In this document: piece by piece, positions 26,292 through 37,668 of the stretch
Layout: each line of letters begins with the position of its first letter
Numbering within the stretch: the stretch's first letter is position 1
Source of the DNA: Cristatella mucedo
Taxonomy: Eukaryota > Bryozoa > Phylactolaemata > Cristatellidae
DNA: 64,000 nucleotides
Direction of reading: 5' to 3'
Assembly (NCBI GenBank): GCA_009760855.2
Contig: WPIO01000009.1
Coordinates: forward strand, 1,271,001-1,335,000
Program-made: the position numbers and the translations under genes
Notes under the pieces: generated by a model
What the model was told of the DNA's origin: nothing
Databases searched by the model: none
The model's input: only the letters and a program-made list of their open reading frames with translations

Positions 26292-26455
26292 CCAGCCGAG
26301 CTGGATTGGGCCAGCGGTTAAGGTGCTCGCCCCGGCCAAGGTCTGTCTGGTTGAGGTCGTGTGGTCGAGCCCCGAGGCATACGTAAAGCGCCTGAATAGA
26401 GATTAAGTTCTCCTGGGGCGCTATACAAATGAATTATATTTATTTATTTATATTT
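26292..26455 (+). mobile_element. SINE-1, full-length tRNA/LINE-tail SINE
   Basis: tRNA-like head with A-box TGGGCCAGCGGTTAAGG (about 26307-26323) and B-box GGTCGAGCCCC (about 26363-26373). Only about ten bases later the LINE A-type hairpin begins (GTAAAGCGCC...AGAGATTAAGTTCTC...GGGGCGCT), followed by an ATTTATTTATTT tail. Total about 160 bases with no central domain. CCTGTTT at 26285-26291 and again at 26456-26462 looks like the target-site duplication. The insertion splits the fossil peptide gene copy described next. Confidence 0.88.
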
Positions 26456-26462
26456 CCTGTTT

Positions 26463-26688
26463 GTCTAGGTCTCCAGAGTGCTGGATTCCAATGGTCACCA
26501 ACAATTTCACTGCAAATGCAACGTCCAATAAGGATCGGAACGTTTAGATGACGTCGACAAAGTCCGGTTGACCCGATCACGAGGGCTTAGGTTTGGTGCA
26601 AGAGAGCCTCAAAGAGTTCGCGTTGTTTATATTTAGTACAAATGCAATGAACAACGTGGTCGTTCTGATAATCATACACTCGTTTAAC
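26463..26688 (-). pseudogene. Fossil paralogue of the six-cysteine secreted peptide gene
   Basis: Homologous to the minus-strand gene at 38046-38414. The exon follows a splice-acceptor-like TTTTTTATATTTCCAG and can start at an ATG at 26675. It encodes a hydrophobic leader (LFIAFVLNI) and the first cysteine (LRLSCTK). A net 7-base loss relative to the other copy removes the second and third cysteines, shifts the frame and brings a TGA at 26577-26579. In the shifted frame the rest is still clear: LCRRHLNVPILIGRCICS keeps cysteines four to six. The ATG position of the intact copy is ACG here, so the initiator differs. Downstream homology is interrupted by SINE-1 and seems to resume at about 26220-26291. 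Probably a pseudogene. Confidence 0.72.
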
Positions 26689-26799
26689 CTGGAAATATAA
26701 AAAAGAGGTAGACATGTATAAACTGTAGGATAATGATCCTGTATATAACAAGTTGAGACCAGTTTCTACTTTACCCGGTGTTACCTATTTTGCCGTTCT

Positions 26800-27200
26800 A
26801 AAAGTAGGTGGGCCTGTGGCGTTTATGGTCACACTAGTACCGCTGCGGCCAGTTTCGAACCGAGCCTTGCTAATGGCTCAACGGAGCTTTTGGCGCTGCC
26901 GCTAGTTTATGTGCCATGTTGGTTTATGGGAAATGCTGTGTGAGGGTGAGTCGCAGCTTACGGAGGAACAGAAGTTCGAACGGCGGCAGAGGGCAGGATG
27001 GCAGGTTCGGGTGTACCACGGGCACCGGCTTTGTCTTTGTAAGCCCACTTCGGTGTTTTGCGTTGTATCGCGTACCATCAGTTGGCAGAACAATAAACTA
27101 CAACAGGCTTGGTAAATGCATACTAATTAAAGCGAGAAATTCCGTCCGCCACGCCGCAAGATGATGACCAGTACTTCCGGGAGTGAGGCTCAACATCCGC
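26800..27200. other. GC-richer segment of unknown nature
   Basis: This stretch is visibly richer in G+C and CpG than its surroundings. It carries two overlapping plus-strand open frames (68 and 82 codons, 26909-27164) and an AATAAA at about 27092. It could be a promoter or 5' exon of an unseen gene, or a piece of an LTR element. No motif decides between these. Confidence 0.25.
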
Positions 27201-27526
27201 CCATAACTAAGCTTAGCAAGTATAACTGGTTGCATTGTTGGTCTCTTAAAATAAATAGATTTTAAGCTCACCCACATATTTAGGACGTATTGAAATGGAG
27301 GACTTTATATATTATTCGTTCGTCATGCGTATGTAAATCTGATAATGCCCAGATCAAATGAAACACACTTGTCAAAACAACGCGATGTAGAGGCATTATC
27401 TTTGTTTTGGGCAGTTTCTCTTTCTCGTCGTCTACGCACCAAGTAGAATGTCTGATAAGACCAAGGTCCATTCAAAATAGACGTCAAGTTGTACGAAGTA
27501 TTTAAATATCATATAGGGATGTGACT

Positions 27527-27598
27527 GTTTGCAGGCCTACCGGGATGTGCAATCACGCTCTTATAGCTGGTGCAATACTCTGCTGCTAGGCTTGTCCA
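27527..27598 (+). mobile_element. LINE family A, 72-base internal fragment
   Basis: Matches the LTGLPACAIRRLQLVQNSAARLVC block of LINE A ORF2 (AGCTGGTGCAATACTCTGCT...GGCTTGTC). It is cut off at its right edge by the LINE B tail that follows, consistent with LINE B inserting into an older LINE A. Confidence 0.75.
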
Positions 27599-27740
27599 AG
27601 TAATGTATTTTATCTCCGTCTGTAACTCCACAAAGTCATAAAAGCCATGTGGGTGTTACGCAGGAGAGTTTCTTTAGCTCATGCACAGCCTAAGCGTCTT
27701 TCGGTACGCATTCGGTAGCCTACACACTTGCTCAGATTCC
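27599..27740 (-). mobile_element. LINE family B, 3' end (minus)
   Basis: On the minus strand it contains the last ORF2 codons, the terminal hairpin (GTAACACCCACATGGCTTTTATGACTTTGTGGAGTTAC type) and the TACATTA tail start. It lies directly against the LINE A fragment at 27527-27598. Confidence 0.85.
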
Positions 27741-29134
27741 GATGCCTGCTGTCACTCATGGCATACCTCCTAAAATAATGACCCGATCACCTTAAAACTT
27801 TGGAATATATGTTTGATTGTAGTTACCTATCATTCCAGCCTTCTCGCGTGTATATTGGACCTCAGTAGAGAGACCTTTTTTGGTCAAAACTGGCTGTATT
27901 TGTCATGCTAAGCCTTTATCATCCTTTCACTCACATGTCGTAAAAATGTCGCAGGTAGGCTAATAGTGACCCAATCAACGCGAAATTCAAATTACACGTT
28001 CGTAAGTATGTGTTTTCAAGTTGTATGGCGAAAACTATAGTAAAATTTGTTTTCCGTCACCTACATGCTTTGGCAGCTTAAATTGACTTCTCTGAGTGCT
28101 GTCCTAGAAGTGGTATTTGGTACCTCATTAATTGTACAACTTGGTCGATACTGTACCGATCTATGTGAAATTTGGAATATAGGTGAGGCTCACCTGTCTC
28201 CACATTCCTTCCCATTGAATCTAAGCATAATGGGTGTGTATGCATAAAATGTGCCTGTCACAAAATGTATCTGGGGTGCAGTCGTGATGACAGTTAACAG
28301 TTTAGACGTCGTATTTTTTGTGGTGGGCTTAGCATGGAGTCGAGTGTCTTTCATCTTTTGAGCGTTTTGCCATATTTCTAAAATGACAAGGTATTAAATT
28401 TATTAATATTGTGGCAGAGCTGCAGTGCTATACCTTACCTAGGACTTTTACAGGTCATCAGAAGGTCAACACGGCAGCTATATCACATCAAACGATAGCT
28501 TATGTTACCAGTGTTCTTTGTGCCAATTTTCATGCCATTCATTCCGTTTGTCTTTGTAAAATATCAAATAAATGTGCTTTGGAGGAATTACTCCCACTAC
28601 TGGTGGACATTTTGGGGGATCACTCCCAGTATTAGCCGAGCTGTCCCTATAAGAGATCTGTTGGTCTACTACAAATCGCTACAGTGTCTTTGATGAGAGC
28701 AGGAGATGGGAGACTTCATGAAACCTGTTTCAGTTGTGATGGTTTGTATCTTAAGGGCTCTACGATTTGGTCTATCCTGCTGATAAGAGCTTAGACACAT
28801 GATTAGCCGGATCACCTAAAGGATCACATGGTAAATAGCTATTCTTGAATTTGTTATGTAAACAGTAAATGGCAGGCATAAATATTTTCGGATTTTTCAT
28901 CTGCCATCCAAAAAATATTCAATTAAAGCTAGAATTGGCCTTGGCTAGGCCTAAATGGTATGGTCTACACCATTCTTTGTATGCCTGACAATGGATAGTC
29001 AATTTTCGAACTTTTTCTGTCTCTTCGAAACATGCACTTACCAGACCTAGCTGGTTGACAGTGTGAGGTAAGCTATAGGCCGTATTGGTGAGGGTGCACA
29101 TCCTTCTTAGGTGGAGGTGCAAACTCATTGGGCA
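27741..29134. other. No recognised gene
   Basis: 1.4 kb of AT-rich sequence. Open frames of 60-74 codons occur with no recognisable motif. Confidence 0.4.
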
Positions 29135-29991
29135 AGTCAGAAAATCTCGTGTTTTACCTCAATCTAGCGACTTGACTCAATGAAGCTCCACAATAAAGTC
29201 TGCCTATTTTCAGCTGCATAGCTTTGCTAAAATTCTTGATTGTCTAGACAGGGCTACGACATCTAATTTGGTCCATGCATTTGTGGTATCCAGTCATGAC
29301 TTCTGTAATATACTGCTTGCCCGCCTACCAGTATGCACAATAAGGCACTTATAGCTGGTGCAAAACTATGCAGCTAGGCTTGTCTGTCGTGATCGTTGCA
29401 ATTGCCACATCGCACCACTTCTCACCAACCTGCACTGGCGACGGGTCAAGCAGCCGATCGACTTCAAAGTTTTTTTGCTAACTTGTAGGTCACTTCATTC
29501 TTTGGCCCCAGCATATCTATCAGATCTACTGCTTTACTAGGCCAAGCATCGCACCACCCGTTTTTTCAGAATATGAGTGCTTACCAATAACTAGTACAAA
29601 ACTCAAACCCTTTTGGAGATCCTGCCTTTAGTTCGTAAGCTGCCAAAGCCCAGAACTCAGTTCCAACGACCCAGAAACGACTTCCCGTCACTATATCCCC
29701 TGACTTGACCACATTTTAAAAGAACTTAAAAGCCTTATCTATTTACGACAAAATTTACTGGGTCTCTGTGATTTGTTCTTGGTGTGCTTATATGGCTGAC
29801 ACTGTTGCATGCTGCCACTAATCACACTTGCATGCTGACCCAATGCACGTAACCCCTAGCCATGTGATGTTTATTGTTTATTGAGCACGATACTACCAGG
29901 CATTCATTCATGTTTGGTTTTCAGAATATGTAAAGTCCCTCGAAAGAGATTGAGTTCTTTGGGGTGCTTTATCAAGTTTGTTATTGTTGTA
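29135..29991 (+). mobile_element. LINE family A, decayed 3' half
   Basis: Starts near the ARNLG/LDDHISS block and runs through YAARLVCRDRCNCHIAPLLT, NLHWRRVKQPIDFKVFLL and LAPAYLSDLL, then the 3' UTR and hairpin (GTAAAGTCCC...GGGGTGCTTTA), ending in TTGTTATTGTTG. Many stops and indels; one of the more diverged copies. Confidence 0.85.
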
Positions 29992-31111
29992 GCAATCTAC
30001 AAATTATAACAGGTCCAAAGTGGTATACTTTTAATGTTAGATTTCTGCAAAATGAAACACAAAATAGTTAATCCATCGACCTCGGCAGTGGACATTAGCA
30101 TTTTTTGAAAAAACCTGATAATGTCAAACTTCGGCTTAACGTGGACTTTACTCCTATAATAATAAAGATACACTGACACACCTCAGACAACTTTATCTCT
30201 TTATATGCAATTTAGGTCTATATTGACTGACGAGTCTGAATCCATGATTAACTTTAGGGTAATGATAAAGTACAGATCAGCCAGAGGGCTTCACTCTTAA
30301 TTTAACTGCACTGGGGCCGCCGACGGCAGTCATGTAAAAGCAGATCCCTCTTCTCACTGAGTTTTGGCTGGTGAAATAACGCAGTACGAAAGCGCTCCCA
30401 GAGAATAGAATGATTAGGCTTGCGAAGCAATTCTTGCTTCTATCGTTCCAGCAGTCACGACCACTGATCATTTTAGTCACTAGTATTTCCACCAGTATCC
30501 GGCTACCAGAAAGGCACCTGGGATGCCTGGGTACAGGCAGACACTCATTCTCAGAAACTTAATCAGGGCATCCGGGCCACAAAAACCTTCATGCGATAAA
30601 TATTGCCAGCTTATGTCATTCTCAATCACCAAGGGAGGTTCAAGTTTTTTGCGTCTCTCCCAATGACTGGAAGCAATACGTGTTATTGTAAAGCCTACCC
30701 ACGTTAAGCAAGACACACTGTTCCAAGTCACGCTAGAGTGAAATACCTACTGGTAGCTGCAGATGATGTGAAATTCCCGTCTGAAGGATAACGTGCTCAG
30801 TTGGTGCTCACTGCATTTCTGTGTGATTCATATATGTGCATTAGCATTATAATATCTTGTGTCCTGTCAAATGGGGGAGTGGGCAAAAAGTACGCACGGA
30901 TCTCCAAACTCAAAAGAAATGCTTTCACATTGTTCTTATAAACGCTTTGGTAATTTAGGTAATTCCATGGGCCATTCAATGAATATTATGGCACTAATGT
31001 GACGGTTCCGTTTGAAGTAGTGTTAAGCAATACAGGCTTCTCAGTTGTGAGCTCCAGAATGCTATATCGATGGTCTTTCGCACACACACACTAAGCTATG
31101 CAAATGCACAC
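29992..31111. other. No recognised gene
   Basis: Open frames of 60-83 codons on the minus strand show no signal peptide followed by patterned residues and no known domain. Nothing repetitive recognised. A short (CA)6 lies at about 31079. Confidence 0.4.
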
Positions 31112-31729
31112 AAGCCACTAGGCCTCCATAAATTGCTGTGAATGTGGCTGCGAAGCTAGTTTTGAAGCCCCTGAGGTTTCACCACGCATCTCCTTTGCTA
31201 AAAGAATTGAGATCCCAGCGGGTCGATCAACGGATACAGAGCGAAATTCTTAGGCTTCCCCACAAGGCCAGCCTCGGCTTGGCTACTCCATACCTAGCTA
31301 AACTGATGCACCGGTTTCAGTCTCCTCGTGCACTCCTGTCCCGTATGAACAATACATTAGCTAGTTCATTCATCGGCTTAAAAACCGTTGGCACCAGAAG
31401 CTTTAGCTCTGCAGGTCCTAGATTGCGGAACTCGCTTCTACAATTCTTAGGCAACGGCAACTAATCTCCTGCTGCCGACTGTAGCTCGTGCTTTTCAATG
31501 GTCCTCACCTGCCACTTCCATGCCACTCACTACCTCAACTGCTCTCCTGACTCTGCTATGCTTCCCACTTTGTCTTTGTTGCGTGTGTAGAAGTCTGTTT
31601 GCTATGCATACCGAAGGTCGCTTAGGCTGCGAGTGAGCTTTACGAAACTCTCTCGTGTAACAGCCACACTGTCTCTGTGACTTTGTGGTGTTACAGACGG
31701 AGATACATTACAAATTACATTACATTTCA
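31112..31729 (+). mobile_element. LINE family B, 3' fragment
   Basis: Covers the ORF2 C-terminal region (NVAAKLVLKPLRFHHASPLL, SFIGLKTVGTRSFSSAGPRL), the cysteine-containing extreme C-terminus (HYLNCSPDSAML), the hairpin and a short ATTACAAATTACATTACAT tail. An early stop after FLGNGN breaks the frame. Confidence 0.88.
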
Positions 31730-32649
31730 TGCCAGATGGATTTCCTAGTTTCATTGATGAGGGGCTTTAATTAGTGAATAGATGCAGGTTTGACCGTATA
31801 TCGTATGTATAAATCAACACATTTCTAGATCCTGCTTGTAGTGGGTACCACCTATCAGTGACTAGACTGACCAACTAAGCTTGTTGTGTAATTCGCAAAT
31901 TGTGTGACGTTATCTGGAGACCTTATTGCGACTGCATCTTGGTATACCTTTAATTCAAAGTACAGCGACACATTAAATGAGTCGATTCTTTAAATATAAG
32001 TCCAAGGTATGGCTTTGGTCCTGGCCTGTACCCAGCTGCTGCACATTAACCAGCCTTGACCGGTCTTAGGTTAGCTATTTAGTCCTTGAAGAACTGTTGG
32101 CTAGGAAAGGAGGATGTGCTGTATCTGGGGATTTTGGTGGTGCTATGAGATCCAAGATATGTGTTAACCTGGATTCAGGCTGATGCAATCTTGGACTCAT
32201 CATGAAAAGTGACTTGCAATTTTGATTTGGTGTCGTGGAAATTTATGTTTACGGAATCGTTAACTATTTTAGACACAATATTTTAACTTCTGCAACTTAA
32301 AATATAAATATTGCCAGCAGTACTCAATTACTTTTCCACCGGTGACCGATAGTGAGACTTATGATTGCTTTCGGAGTCAGTGCAATATTATTTTGTGTAT
32401 CGAATGGCAAGAAAAAATTAATTTTCATAGTATGTTACTTGAATGAGCAGAATAAAAGCTTAAGAGACTTCGACCGGTACAAGGGATGACCCCCACAAGT
32501 TCCTAAGCTAAATTATAATCGATATATGTGTGTTAAATAGGCACCTCTTGAGATTTGAATACATGTTATAGTGAATTTTCGCTTTCGTATCTATGGGGCT
32601 TCGCAATAGATCAGGGCGTTTTTTTGGCTGCATACATTGGGTAATGATT
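31730..32649. other. No recognised gene
   Basis: AT-rich spacer; no open frame of note and no recognised repeat. Confidence 0.4.
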
Positions 32650-32737
32650 GGGAATTCAGCAAATTTAAAACGCCTAGAAATAGATTTAGTTCTCTGAGGC
32701 TGCTTTATCAAGTGTATTATTATTATTATTATTAATA
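32650..32737 (+). mobile_element. LINE family A, terminal hairpin and tail only
   Basis: Only AAATTTAAAACGCC through the hairpin (AGAAATAGATTTAGTTCTCT...GCTGCTTTATCAAG) and an (ATT)n tail are present. It could alternatively be the tail end of a SINE using the same hairpin, since no body is left. Confidence 0.75.
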
Positions 32738-33703
32738 CCAATGTCAACCAAATACATGTACAATTTGGCCACCACTCTAGCATTTTTATTGTGTACCGTT
32801 CAAAAAACATAGTAGAATTGAGATAAGCAGTTCTGACTACAAAAACGTAAAGAAACATTGATGGTGCAAACCTTGTCTATACTAAATTTAATTTGCAAGC
32901 AATATATCTTTGCATTTTCTGTTTGCATATGAAAATGATTGTAGGAAAAAAGTAGCTCAATGACTTTCCTACGTAAGCTAATCGCTAACATGACAAAACA
33001 TAGACTGTTCTACTTTCATATTAGCAGAATTGAACACGAATCTCGGTTTTAATTTGATTGAGTAACGAAATGTACAAGGAATAAAGCAACACTTAAAATA
33101 GAGATGCAAAAAAGTCACAAGAATAAACCTCAATAAGTTTGGCACAAATACCTCGACCTACAAAATTTTGGCAAGCTGGAATGAAGTCTCAAGAGATCGG
33201 TAAAATTTATAATTTTTAGATATTATGCTTGTGGTTTGCATCCAGGTTATATGTTGGTTGCATAATTAGGTTTCATGGAAGTCGGTAATACCTCCGATCT
33301 CTTACCTATTATGCTTGTTGTTTGAATGGTTCTCTAAGCAAAAACTTGAGTGTCGGAAGACTTTTTAAGTATTTTCTTGACATTTCCCATCGAAATCATT
33401 CAGAATATCCGAATAGTCGTCTCATAATAATTTCTAGTATGATAATATAGGCTTTGCTGTGGCAAAGCTAAGGGTAAGGTAGTGTATAGTGGGTCACCAC
33501 AAAGGTCATTTCTATGAGCAGTGTCAAACGGTAGGCGTAGAAATACAGGTCATTTTAGTGTTGGCGCTGTTAATTTTCAGGCACAGTCACCAATCTCACA
33601 GTGCTGGCCTACTTGGCTTAAGCAATGCAAGCAAGCAATCCGCAGCCTGTGCCGGTCATGGCCGTCTGGAGTGACCGACGTTCTCACACTACAGCACAAG
33701 GAA
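32738..33703. other. No recognised gene
   Basis: AT-rich. Short open frames at 33489-33823 lead into repeat X but show no known domain. Confidence 0.35.
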
Positions 33704-33905
33704 AGCCAAGCAAATATTAGCACGTATCTTGCAGCTGCCTGCTTAGTTTACATGAAAAAGGTGGTTCTCATTACATGGGCCAGGCATGCCGTGGGAGGGT
33801 TATGTACAATGTCACTGTCATAAAAAAGTGAACCTCAGAGGATATGCTTACCGCGACACAAACATGCCTAGGGCTTAGCCCAGGCTGGCGGAACTAAGTT
33901 CACCA
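33704..33905 (+). repeat. Repeat X, copy 1 (diverged dispersed repeat)
   Basis: Shares ordered blocks with 61848-62070: AAGGAA-GCCA, then TTGCAGCTGCCTGC, GTTTACATGAAA, AGGTGGTT, TTACATGGGCCAGGC, TGTCACTGTCAT, CTTACC-CGA, and CTTAGCCCAG. The type is unknown. It does not match LINE A, LINE B, SINE-1, SINE-2 or the hAT ends. Confidence 0.55.
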
Positions 33906-34433
33906 TAAATCAGGATGAAGCAGCCCAACACTTTTTAGATACTGCACAGCCACCTCCGGCTAGTGGTTGTCTGGTCGGACTGACCTTTAAACTTCTACCA
34001 CAAAAGCACTATCATTTATCACACAAACCGGTAAACCGGTAAGCTTCATAATGGCATGTTCAATTTCAGCCCGTAAATGCAAACGAAGAAGTACTTACGC
34101 AGTATAGGTTCTTGTGTTCAACCCTAGTTTTCACCTATCAAGAGTTTATTATGTTGAAGGATCGAGGTGCACAGTGATATGCACTAACACTTTAAACGTA
34201 GAGGCACAATTAAACAGGGAACTTACCTAAAGGGAATAAGAAGATTTTGTAGCTACTTCATGGGTCGATAATGTAAACTCGACTATTTCTAGACGTGTTA
34301 CCTGTAAAGCTGCAGCGATCTTGGTTAAAGGTAAGCCGGGACGGCACTACTACCACAAGAGTTTACATCTGTGTTCTGAAGATCTTCTTTTGAATGGCAT
34401 TATTTAAGATCCAAGTCGTTTTACTTGGTGAAC
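33906..34433. other. No recognised gene
   Basis: Unique-looking spacer; nothing recognised. Confidence 0.4.
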
Positions 34434-34457
34434 CTTCTCTCTCTTTCTCACTCTCTC

Positions 34458-34528
<71 letters not shown>

Positions 34529-34558
34529 CGCTCTCTCTCTCTCTCTCTCGCTCTCTCC
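34434..34558 (+). repeat. (CT)n microsatellite
   Basis: About 125 bases of CT dinucleotide with a few CA, TT and CG interruptions. Confidence 0.96.
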
Positions 34559-34894
34559 CTGACACTCTAGCACCCTGTCTTGCTTGCCCTTTCCTCTCTA
34601 CGGCTCATTTTTCCAACAAGCACTATCTGGGCTTACAGTGGTGTGCAAATGACAAGTAGCAATACTTCTGAAATGCTGGAAACTATTAATCTTCTCTCTT
34701 CGCTTTCTGACAGCCTGTATTGCTGACTTGCAGACTGATATTACTAAATACAGCCTATATTGAAATACCGACGTTACCGAATAGCTAGCTCCATTGCATG
34801 TCAACTCAGCACTATTCGGAAATAGGCAAGGCTAGCCAACTCGTTTGGCCGTACTAGCATATATCCAGAGGCCTCCGAAGTGAATCTAGTCATA

Positions 34895-35215
34895 GTCCGC
34901 CAAAGTGAGCTCATTTACTCCACAATCAAATTTTCCGAACTCCAACTCCATAGCATAGTCATTAATTTGAAACGTTAACTTGAAGACACGGCTGCAAAGC
35001 ATATATTTCCATTCCTGACTGTGCAAGTAGGTTTCTCTAAATTGCTGTTCGTCTAACTTCTTGCATGAGCAGTAAAAATCCTGCAGTTGTTGGAAAATTC
35101 AGCAGGGAATTTAAGTTCTGGAGAAATAGCAACTGATTTGCCACACTCCAGATTGGGAACCTGCACTACAGGCTGTTTATAAAGCTTCTTAGTGACTTCA
35201 AGATTGTGTCGTAAC
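34895..35215 (+). mobile_element. Very old LINE A-like fragment
   Basis: Translated pieces in changing frames follow the LINE A ORF2 order: HHSTIKF for the LDDHISSTVKS block, then ELQLHSIV, then LQLLENSAGNL for LQLVQNSAARL, then a DLH-LP-like block and FKIVS. Nucleotide identity is low, so it may be a different subfamily. Confidence 0.5.
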
Positions 35216-36176
35216 GTATAGATACTTTTATTTTATTGTTCCGGCCCAAGGATTTGAATAAATTTTGTACACCTAGCCTCCTTTTGCAGCCATTCAATTC
35301 TGACTAGGGTTGATACTTTTCCACTAATTTACATCCATTGGGAGACTGTACCCTTCAGTTATTATTAACCTAAAACGTTTAGCTCACTGCCAATAGTCAT
35401 ACAGGAATTCTTTAATTAAGAGGTCATACTAGTGAATCTAAAATATACATCGTATGCCTAGCCTTCCCTCTCACAAATTGCAACGTCTTTATGTTCGGTA
35501 TCACTAAACAAATTATGTAAAACATGATTTCTGACGATAATGTATTACCTCTGCTCAGTGTCATATTTCAAAGTCTTTCCAGCAGCGCTTTAATAAACTT
35601 AGTACGTTTAAATGATCCCTACCTCAGGGATCATGATATAAATTTGCCATTAGCGTCTATAGGTGAGTATTGTGTTGCTCATTCAAGCAATACTCTTGGA
35701 TGCTTTTGCCGGCTAGCATCAGCAAGATACTTGGTTAATCTTTAGAAATTTATTGATACTTCTCATGCATGGAGTCGTGAAACAGCCGAATAGAAATGAA
35801 ATTGCTGTGCGGAAATGTATAAAATCTGTTAGTATTACCGTTTCGAATAGTATTAATTTTGGTGTAAATATGCATTTGATACGTAGTTTTTATACTTTAT
35901 TCCTGATATATGTAGACTGTTTAGCCTCCAGTTGGATGCTCTAAAATAATTTCATTATTCAAGGGATAAAAAGTCAACAGTAGACTCCCCGAGTCATGTG
36001 TGCCTATTTGGTCTCAAGATGAGCTGTGGGGCTAGAAGTCATATCAGCCATGCAATTCTTTGTGCCTAGACTCAAGTTATGAAGCTCTAACAATGTAAAC
36101 GACTTCCCCACGACCACAGTTCACAATATCTCCCAGCCAAACAGAACTTATTGAGGGTAGTAAGTGTATTTGACTA
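35216..36176. other. No recognised gene
   Basis: AT-rich. Two adjacent short plus-strand open frames (35524-35944) have no recognised motif. Confidence 0.4.
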
Positions 36177-36545
36177 AGTCTTTGGAGACCGTGCCTTTAG
36201 TCCGTATTCTTCCAATGCCTGGATCTCACTCCCGCCTTGAGTCACAATATCGTCCGACTTGACCAAGTTTAAACAGAAACTAAAAATGCACCTATGGATC
36301 GCAGAATTTAGTGGTTCTCTGATTCACCTTTATGGGCTTATGCGTGCTGAAGCCGTTCTTGCTGCCACAAACCATGCTTGCATGGGGACACTGTGCATGT
36401 CGCCTTTAACCATATTCTTGTTGTTTATCAAGTACGATACCTCTCAACATTCGATCGTGCTTTCTTTGCAGTAAATGTAGAGGGCATTAAAAAGAGATTG
36501 GTTCTCTGAGGGTGCTTTATCCAGTTCACTATTATTATTATTAAT
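36177..36545 (+). mobile_element. LINE family A, 3' fragment
   Basis: Begins at the GDRAFSSYAP block (TTTGGAGACCGTGCCTTTAG) and contains the ORF2 C-terminus, 3' UTR and a mutated hairpin (GTAGAGGGCAT...GGGTGCTTTAT), with an ATTATTATTATT tail. Confidence 0.85.
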
Positions 36546-37520
36546 GTCATTATAAATCCGTATCGGTCACCTGAACATTTCATTACGAAGCAACTCGCAT
36601 TGCTTTTAATCAACGAGATCCCTTCTTAGTGCAATGAAGACCAACGGGCCTACGACCTACAGTGTCATTTGAGAAAGAAGCTTCTTCGGTCTGCCGGAAG
36701 ATGTTTTTAAATGGCTTCGCATTGGTCGTTTAAGCCCTTGCCCAGCATCGTACAAAGGTCAACAATTGCACTTTGCCCTTCCTAATGTAAACAAGGTCCG
36801 GCTCGATGGTCACACTGATGACCAACTGCTTACTAAGGATTCCTTACGGGAAATACCAGGGATCTCGCAGAGTGGCCTAGATGATGTCGAGCAACAGCAG
36901 TGTGAGCAGGACAGTTCTAGCATCAAACAGTGCTGGAGAATCACCGGGCCCTAATGGCCAGCCAAGCATGCAGGTATTCCCAGTTTTCCGAGAATTATCT
37001 AAGTCGATCCCTCGGCAGTCACTCTTTTGAAAAAGTGGTCTGCTGTTTCCTAGTCCTAGCCCTGAGTGAAAGCCAGTGTAAGTCTGTTATTATGTCGGCT
37101 GAAAGTAACCTGTCGCACCAGCCGTAATATACAAGTTATTGTTCTGATTTTTCTGATACTTTGGTTTTTTCAGGGCTGCATACAGAATATAAAGCACTGT
37201 GTTGCTATCGTTCGCGATTTGGTGGGTTAGATCTTGGAAAAATTAGTGGTACTACCAGAAATAGTGATAGTTTGATATCATAACAACCCTAATCACACGT
37301 CAGCGTTCTGTAATTGTCAGATGCTACCATGCTTTGCCATCAAAACCTTACTAAAGCTCATCATTTAAAAGTGATTTTATAGATGATCATTATATCAGGA
37401 TTAAATATGATTTTAAAAGCGAAGAGGAATGAATCCTTATAATAGGGATAACGTAACTAAAATAAAAAAGAATGCTCACAATTTGTGGGATAGTGACGAA
37501 TTTTACTGTCATATATGGTT
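36546..37520. other. No recognised gene
   Basis: Contains the counterpart of the 45-base patch at 24.9 kb (about 36898-36943) within two short open frames (36766-36954 and 36930-37127). Nothing else recognised. Confidence 0.35.
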
Positions 37521-37668
37521 ATACATATCATTTGTGCAGCGCCCTAAGAGAACTTGATCTCTATTCAGACGCCTCACACAGGCCTCTGGGCTCGAGCACA
37601 CGACCTCAGCTAGACCTTGGTGGGCTGAGCACCTTAACCGCTGGACCAAACCATCTCGGCAATGCTTG
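37521..37668 (-). mobile_element. SINE-1, nearly full-length (minus)
   Basis: On the minus strand: GCCGAGATGGTTTGGTCCAG, CGGTTAAGGTGCTC (A-box), GTGCTCGAGCCC (B-box), then a hairpin with GAGGCGTC, AGAGATCAAGTTCTCT and AGGGCGCT, and a short AT-rich tail. Same structure and length as the copy at 26292-26455. Confidence 0.87.

Noticed and set aside
26307-26373. Possible tRNA gene (A- and B-box present), also at 8520-8600
   Set aside because: Both are followed by repeated SINE bodies and occur in several decayed copies, so they are SINE heads, not free tRNA genes.
26108-26386. 92-codon plus-strand frame
   Set aside because: Its second half is the SINE-1 tRNA head read as protein; the rest is unsupported.
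28919-29128. Frames starting with MSLHLH here and at 40387-40569
   Set aside because: The shared word (about 17 of 21 bases) does not extend, so I treated it as chance.
36840-37010. Ser/Asn-rich reading resembling an Ig-domain VLASNSAGES motif
   Set aside because: The frame is short, begins after a stop and lacks the other Ig landmarks.
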